A DNA stretch of 32,319 bases, taken from NCBI GenBank assembly GCA_028289375.1, contig JANQQK010000058.1:1-32319 (forward strand), read 5' to 3'. Made by a program: the position numbers and the translations under genes. Source of the DNA: Phycisphaerae bacterium. Lineage in GTDB: Bacteria > Planctomycetota > Phycisphaerae > UBA1845. Under the pieces are notes generated by a model. The model had not been told where the DNA came from. It saw only the letters and a program-made list of their open reading frames with translations, and ran no database searches. Below, piece by piece: positions 31,439-32,319 of this stretch. Each line of letters starts with the position of its first letter. Within the stretch, counting starts at the first letter, position 1.

Positions 31439-32319
31439 TTAGAGCGTTTCAAGAAACGCGAGCAAGGCGTTGCGATCCTCATCGGGAAGCGCTTCGTACG
31501 CCGCCCGCACTCCTGTCGCTTCCCCGCCATGCATGAGAACAGCTTCATCGATGGTGTCGGCCAAGCCATCATGAAAATAGGGGGCGGTCTGACTCAATCC
31601 CCATAGCGGAGGGGTGCGAAACTCCAGTTGGCCCGCTTCGCCGTCAACGATGCCGAACCGGTCATCGTCGAGGATCTGGTGCAAGAGCAGGTCGGAATAG
31701 AGCGGAACGTCGACCGATTCGCCGTTCAGCATGCCGGGCAATGACGGGATGTGGCACTGCGCGCACCCCACCGATGCGAACAACGTTTCGCCACGCGCGA
31801 CCTGATCGGCATCCCCGATCGGCTGACGCGGTGGGGGGGCAAGTGTGGCGATGAAGAATGCCAGCGTTTCGGCATCGGCCTGATTGAATTCCGGGTCGGG
31901 CACCCCATCGGCATCCTCGGTGATGCCAAACGTAAGATCGTCCCGCGGTGCCATCGTCAAACCGATCTCGGCCGCCATCGCATCGCGAATGAACTCTGCG
32001 ATGTTCGGGATTTGTGCCTTCCAGCCAAACCGACCGACGCGCTCACCAGCAGTGTCTGAAATCAAGTGCACTCGTCCACTGATCTGATTGCCGTCTGCAT
32101 CGTCCGGATCAGCGTTGGCGAGAATGACATCTTCGGGAATCGAGTCCACCAGACCCAGCCCGAAAATGTGCGGTGTCTGGCGCGGCTCGAAGATGTTTGT
32201 CCCGTCTTCCGGAATGTTGGCCGGTCCGACAAGGGCCGTGGCCTGCGAGTGCAAAATCGTATTGGGGGTCAGCAGTGGGGGGGTGAACCCATCATCGGTG
32301 ACCGTGGCGTGACGCATCA
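31439..32319 (-). CDS. Di-haem oxidoreductase (DUF1111/thiol-oxidoreductase-like), C-terminal part
   Basis: The frame is open to the window end, so the N-terminus is missing; an internal ATG at 32317 is probably not the true start. The visible 293 residues match the C-terminal two-thirds of the DUF1111 di-haem peroxidase-like family: FEPRQTPHIFGLGLVDSIPEDVI, GRVGRFGWKAQIPNIAEFIRDAMAAEIGLT, a c-type haem site CAQCH in ETLFASVGCAQCHIPSL, and RTPPLWGLSQTAPYFHDGLADTIDEAVLMHGGEA, whose Met/His residues are usual haem ligand candidates. The first haem motif should lie outside the window. It is probably periplasmic. It converges on the four-helix membrane gene with 11 bp between. Confidence 0.9.
   Translation of the reverse strand, partial: MRHATVTDDGFTPPLLTPNTILHSQATALVGPANIPEDGTNIFEPRQTPHIFGLGLVDSIPEDVILANADPDDADGNQISGRVHLISDTAGERVGRFGWKAQIPNIAEFIRDAMAAEIGLTMAPRDDLTFGITEDADGVPDPEFNQADAETLAFFIATLAPPPRQPIGDADQVARGETLFASVGCAQCHIPSLPGMLNGESVDVPLYSDLLLHQILDDDRFGIVDGEAGQLEFRTPPLWGLSQTAPYFHDGLADTIDEAVLMHGGEATGVRAAYEALPDEDRNALLAFLETL

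Overview
The window looks like chromosomal DNA of a GC-rich member of the Planctomycetota, probably near the Phycisphaerae. The evidence is indirect: a PEP-CTERM protein with a VPEP...ARRRR tail, pseudopilin-like genes that start with an AFTLIELL segment, a CRTAC1 (ASPIC/UnbV) + TPR gene pair, several TPR and WD40 exported proteins, many lipoproteins, an Mla-type transporter (so an outer membrane is likely), and frequent GTG/TTG starts. No insertion sequence, phage, integron or CRISPR array is visible.

Layout. 1-672 (-) is the N-terminal part of the ribosome-associated GTPase HflX. 870-2372 (+) is a lipoprotein made almost only of 21 calcium-binding (thrombospondin type 3-like) repeats, followed by an exported WD40 protein (2514-4355). 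8959-4369 (-) is a compact housekeeping block: tRNA-Leu(GAG), a DksA/TraR-like protein with a long histone H1-like lysine tail, LspA, RibD, a fused threonylcarbamoyl-AMP synthase/low-molecular-weight phosphatase, and RpiB. Most of its genes overlap or nearly touch. 9048-9707 (-) is a PmtA-like methyltransferase. Its promoter stands back to back with a promoter for a roughly 305-nt, strongly structured, terminator-ended transcript (about 9816-10120) that matches no RNA family I recognise; this is the most interesting element of the window. 10250-11716 (+) is an exported TlpA-like thioredoxin with a TPR-like C-terminus.

16785-11730 (-) holds envelope genes: a small lipoprotein, a membrane-anchored TPR-like protein, a large lipoprotein with a C-terminal CBM9-like domain, and a pseudopilin-like protein with its own promoter. 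17287-17838 (+) is a PEP-CTERM protein with a long structured leader and a clear terminator. 23009-18169 (-) is icd (NADP isocitrate dehydrogenase), then a CRTAC1 lipoprotein, then a TPR protein; the last two overlap by 4 bases. 23303-26178 (+) holds a processive-type family 2 glycosyltransferase and a GT-C type glycosyltransferase, likely one envelope-glycan operon. 28900-26159 (-) is mlaE-mlaF-mlaD, a phospholipid/lipid ABC transporter, preceded by a lipase gene (29945-29106). The window ends with a TPR lipoprotein and a small four-helix membrane protein (30080-31427, +) and the C-terminal part of a di-haem oxidoreductase (31439-32319, -).

Sigma70-type promoters with a TTGAC-type -35 box and a TA(G/A)nAT-like -10 box at 16-18 bp spacing can be read by eye before many of the transcription units, and they fit the operon boundaries given. 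Domain calls rest on motifs read by eye; no database search was possible.
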